Assembly: GCA_900538355.1 (NCBI GenBank)
Contig: UPXS01000009.1
Span: 18,407-82,406 of the forward strand
Length of the DNA stretch: 64,000 bases
Reading direction: 5' to 3'
DNA from: an uncultured Veillonella sp.
GTDB taxonomy: Bacteria > Bacillota > Negativicutes > Veillonellales > Veillonellaceae
In this document: positions 62,117-64,000 of the stretch, piece by piece
Position numbering within the stretch: the stretch's first letter is position 1
Layout of the letters: every line of letters starts with the position of its first letter
Program-made: the position numbers and the translations under genes
The notes under the pieces: generated by a model
Told to the model about the DNA's origin: nothing
Databases searched by the model: none
Seen by the model: the letters and a program-made list of their open reading frames with translations, nothing else

Positions 62117-63847
62117 TTATTTAGATTCTAATTTAGCTGTCAATTCATTATATTTTTGTGCTAATTCATTATACTTTTCAGATAGGTCTTTCATATCTTT
62201 CTTGAGTTGTGCCGCATCTTCAGTAGTTACCTCTTCGGAGCTTTTACCAAATTTGAAATTAGCACCTAAGCTAATTGTATTACGACCATTACCAACGGTA
62301 GTAGCAGCATTAAACATTGTATTTTTATTAGGACGATAGAAGGCACCTAAAGCTGCTGCATTAGCATTTTTATAGTTACCAAAGCCAACAGAGTAGGACC
62401 ATTTATCATGTTTATCGAAATCTAATGGATGTAAGCCGGCGAGCGCTGCAGAAGCCGCCGCTACGCTAGACACTTGTTGATCCGTATACGCTTTAGCTTC
62501 ATTCAAGCTATTCGCGCCGCCATTAATAATACGATTATTTAATGTATTAATATCGCCTTCTATGGTAGTGATACGGTTTTCATGATTATCTACCACGTCT
62601 TTAATGGCATGTAGTTGGGAGCCATTAACTGCATCAGTAGATGTAGCAGATACACGGCCTGCTGCTACATTTGTAATCGTACGTTCTGCACCACTATCAC
62701 CAATGCTCAATGTACCAACCGCATTTCCACCAGCAAAGTTATAAGTTCTGCCACCGATAACACCAGAGTTAGTAGATACTGCTGTAGCCGTAACAGACTT
62801 AGCACCTAATGCAATGCTATTGTCTGTGGCAGCCATCGCATTTGTACCGATAGCAATGCCGTTTTCCTTTGTTGTAGTTGCGCTATGGCCAATTGCTAAG
62901 GAGTCCTTTTCTGCTGCCTTAGCTAATGTGCCGGCAGCAAAGGCACTTTTACCAGCACTAGTAGAATAGTTACCTAATGCTACAGAGTCCTCATTAGAAG
63001 CCACTGTTTTAAAGCCTAACGCTGTAGAGTACGCACCACTAGCATTTGCATAGGAACCAACTGCAGTCGTATTCATAGCCGTTGCTTCTGCATTAAAACC
63101 AAACGCAGAAGATTGATTGCCTGTACCACTTGCACTATAACCTACTGCTGTAGCGTAATCATTTTTTGCTTTTGCATTATAGCCAATTGCTGTACCCATA
63201 ATGTTATTGGCCTTTGCATTGTTACCGATAGCAACAGTATTTTGAGCAGTCGCTTCCGCTTTACGGCCAATAGCATACGCATCATCATACGTTGCTTTAG
63301 CACTGTCACCAAAGGCAATAGCATTGTTACCTTGAACCTTAGCACCAGTACCACCTACCAAAGCATTATTACCTTTAATGGTATTATTCTTACCCAAAGC
63401 TACGGAGTTCTGTCCATCAACACTATTATTTGCACCAATTAATAAAGAATTAATCGCATTGTCATTATTAGCATGGTTAAAGCCGCCTACGATATTATTA
63501 GTACCACCAACAGTATTGCTAGTACCTACTACCAAGCTGTGAGTAGCAGAGTTTGTATTATACCAACCTGCTACGATGCTACCTGGACCAGATGCAGTAT
63601 TATTAATACCAGAAGTGATACTATTAGAAGCAGAAGGACGAACTGTATTCTTGTCACCACCGAGCAATATATTATTTACAGGGGAGAACATACCATTCTC
63701 AACGTTGTTATTTCCACCATAAGCAATAGAATTCTTCATGCTTAATGGAGCAGTAGTTGTAGCACTAATATCTAAGTTGGATGCTGCAAGTGCTGTTGTA
63801 GTAATACTTGCGGTAATCATAGCCGTTAAAAGCAATTCTTTTTTCAT
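62117..63847 (-). CDS. YadA-like trimeric autotransporter adhesin
   Basis: A 576-residue outer-membrane adhesin. Signal peptide 1-21; head of ~14-residue YadA repeats (A/S-xAxGxxAxAxxxNS) from ~90 to ~345; neck/stalk 'ITNVAAGRVSATSTDAVNGSQL' (~390-412); coiled coil; then the membrane anchor 'AGLHPLDFDKHDKWSYSVGFGNYKNANAAALGAFYRPN' with final strand 'TISLGANFKFG' (~525-535). Unlike classical YadA, which ends at the last strand, ~41 more residues form a coiled coil (LxxxMxxLxxxYxxLxxxY). It would trimerise and reach back into the periplasm. GGGG precedes the ATG; direct repeats lie upstream (63960-63996). Confidence 0.93.
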   Translation of the reverse strand: MKKELLLTAMITASITTTALAASNLDISATTTAPLSMKNSIAYGGNNNVENGMFSPVNNILLGGDKNTVRPSASNSITSGINNTASGPGSIVAGWYNTNSATHSLVVGTSNTVGGTNNIVGGFNHANNDNAINSLLIGANNSVDGQNSVALGKNNTIKGNNALVGGTGAKVQGNNAIAFGDSAKATYDDAYAIGRKAEATAQNTVAIGNNAKANNIMGTAIGYNAKAKNDYATAVGYSASGTGNQSSAFGFNAEATAMNTTAVGSYANASGAYSTALGFKTVASNEDSVALGNYSTSAGKSAFAAGTLAKAAEKDSLAIGHSATTTKENGIAIGTNAMAATDNSIALGAKSVTATAVSTNSGVIGGRTYNFAGGNAVGTLSIGDSGAERTITNVAAGRVSATSTDAVNGSQLHAIKDVVDNHENRITTIEGDINTLNNRIINGGANSLNEAKAYTDQQVSSVAAASAALAGLHPLDFDKHDKWSYSVGFGNYKNANAAALGAFYRPNKNTMFNAATTVGNGRNTISLGANFKFGKSSEEVTTEDAAQLKKDMKDLSEKYNELAQKYNELTAKLESK

Positions 63848-63959
63848 GTGTTTTACCCCTTTTTAAGACAACACAAACAATAAATCTAAAAAAAGATTCA
63901 AAGCTATCTAATGAAACCTGAATCTTATTGTATCCCTCTATACACTGTAAATGATACTC

Positions 63960-63996
63960 TAAGAATGTACAAAAATGATGATATAAGAATGTACAA
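63960..63996 (-). repeat. Two direct repeats upstream of the adhesin gene
   Basis: TTGTACATTCTTA occurs twice on the minus strand (63960-63972 and 63984-63996), 24 bases apart, just over 110 bases before the adhesin start. Direct repeats at about two helical turns are typical of activator sites. The window ends here, so further copies cannot be checked. Confidence 0.55.
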
Positions 63997-64000
63997 TTTT

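Noticed and set aside
55498..63847. Prophage or integrative element containing the acidic gene row
   Set aside because: No integrase, phage structural gene, attachment repeats or tRNA border seen.

Overview
The window reads as chromosomal DNA of a Veillonella or close relative (Negativicutes: Firmicutes with an outer membrane). Evidence: moderately AT-rich DNA; Firmicutes-type gene order (yybS - gdpP - rplI - dnaB) and RNase J; yet a YadA-like trimeric autotransporter that needs an outer membrane; and anaerobic metabolism (fumarate reductase/succinate dehydrogenase, phosphate acetyltransferase) together with oxidative-stress genes. The genus call is inference from gene content, not from a database match. 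No rRNA, CRISPR array, transposase or prophage was seen. Most transcription is on the minus strand.

Layout. 1-5100: end of an unidentified gene, SGNH hydrolase, secreted proline-rich protein, MFS transporter, a probable small RNA with its own promoter and terminator, tRNA-Ser(TGA), CorA-like channel. 5200-11200: Zn/Cd P-type ATPase with an ArsR-type operator, fused osmolyte ABC permease/binding protein, and a translesion polymerase-YolD pair behind a LexA-like box. 11300-20900: the replication/c-di-AMP operon yybS-gdpP-rplI-dnaB, RNase J with a long basic tail, a DUF805 protein and a uracil-DNA glycosylase-like protein. 21100-28300: SsuABC/TauABC-type transporter, GT39 glycosyltransferase and DedA pair, DUF1659/DUF2922 pair, a kinase-like protein. 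28500-35200: three-gene E-type succinate dehydrogenase/fumarate reductase and a divergent two-component system. 35200-53900: envelope proteins (two DUF445), UlaG-like hydrolase, HxlR-controlled redox genes, glutathione peroxidase, RIC, Pta, LUD protein, GltD-like oxidoreductase, PatB-like lyase, DUF438 protein, SodA, cysteine hydrolase, PgpA. 53900-64000: PhnA-like protein, a branched structured DNA/RNA element, an ECF transporter subunit, a row of small acidic proteins resembling immunity genes of polymorphic toxin systems, and a trimeric autotransporter adhesin at the right edge.

How the parts fit. Several genes cope with oxygen, metals and iron-sulfur damage (SodA, glutathione peroxidase, RIC, Zn/Cd ATPase, HxlR-linked oxidoreductase), as expected of an anaerobe living beside oxygen-using neighbours. 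The acidic-protein row next to the adhesin looks like a contact/competition locus.

The most unusual signals are: (1) a heptamer, GTGAAAG, found about 40 times on both strands and strongly concentrated between genes, six times as the longer TTGTGAAAGT; (2) the branched element at 54356-54494; (3) the compact promoter-hairpin-terminator unit at 3525-3628; and (4) the putative immunity array at 55498-61871. All counts were made by eye and are approximate.
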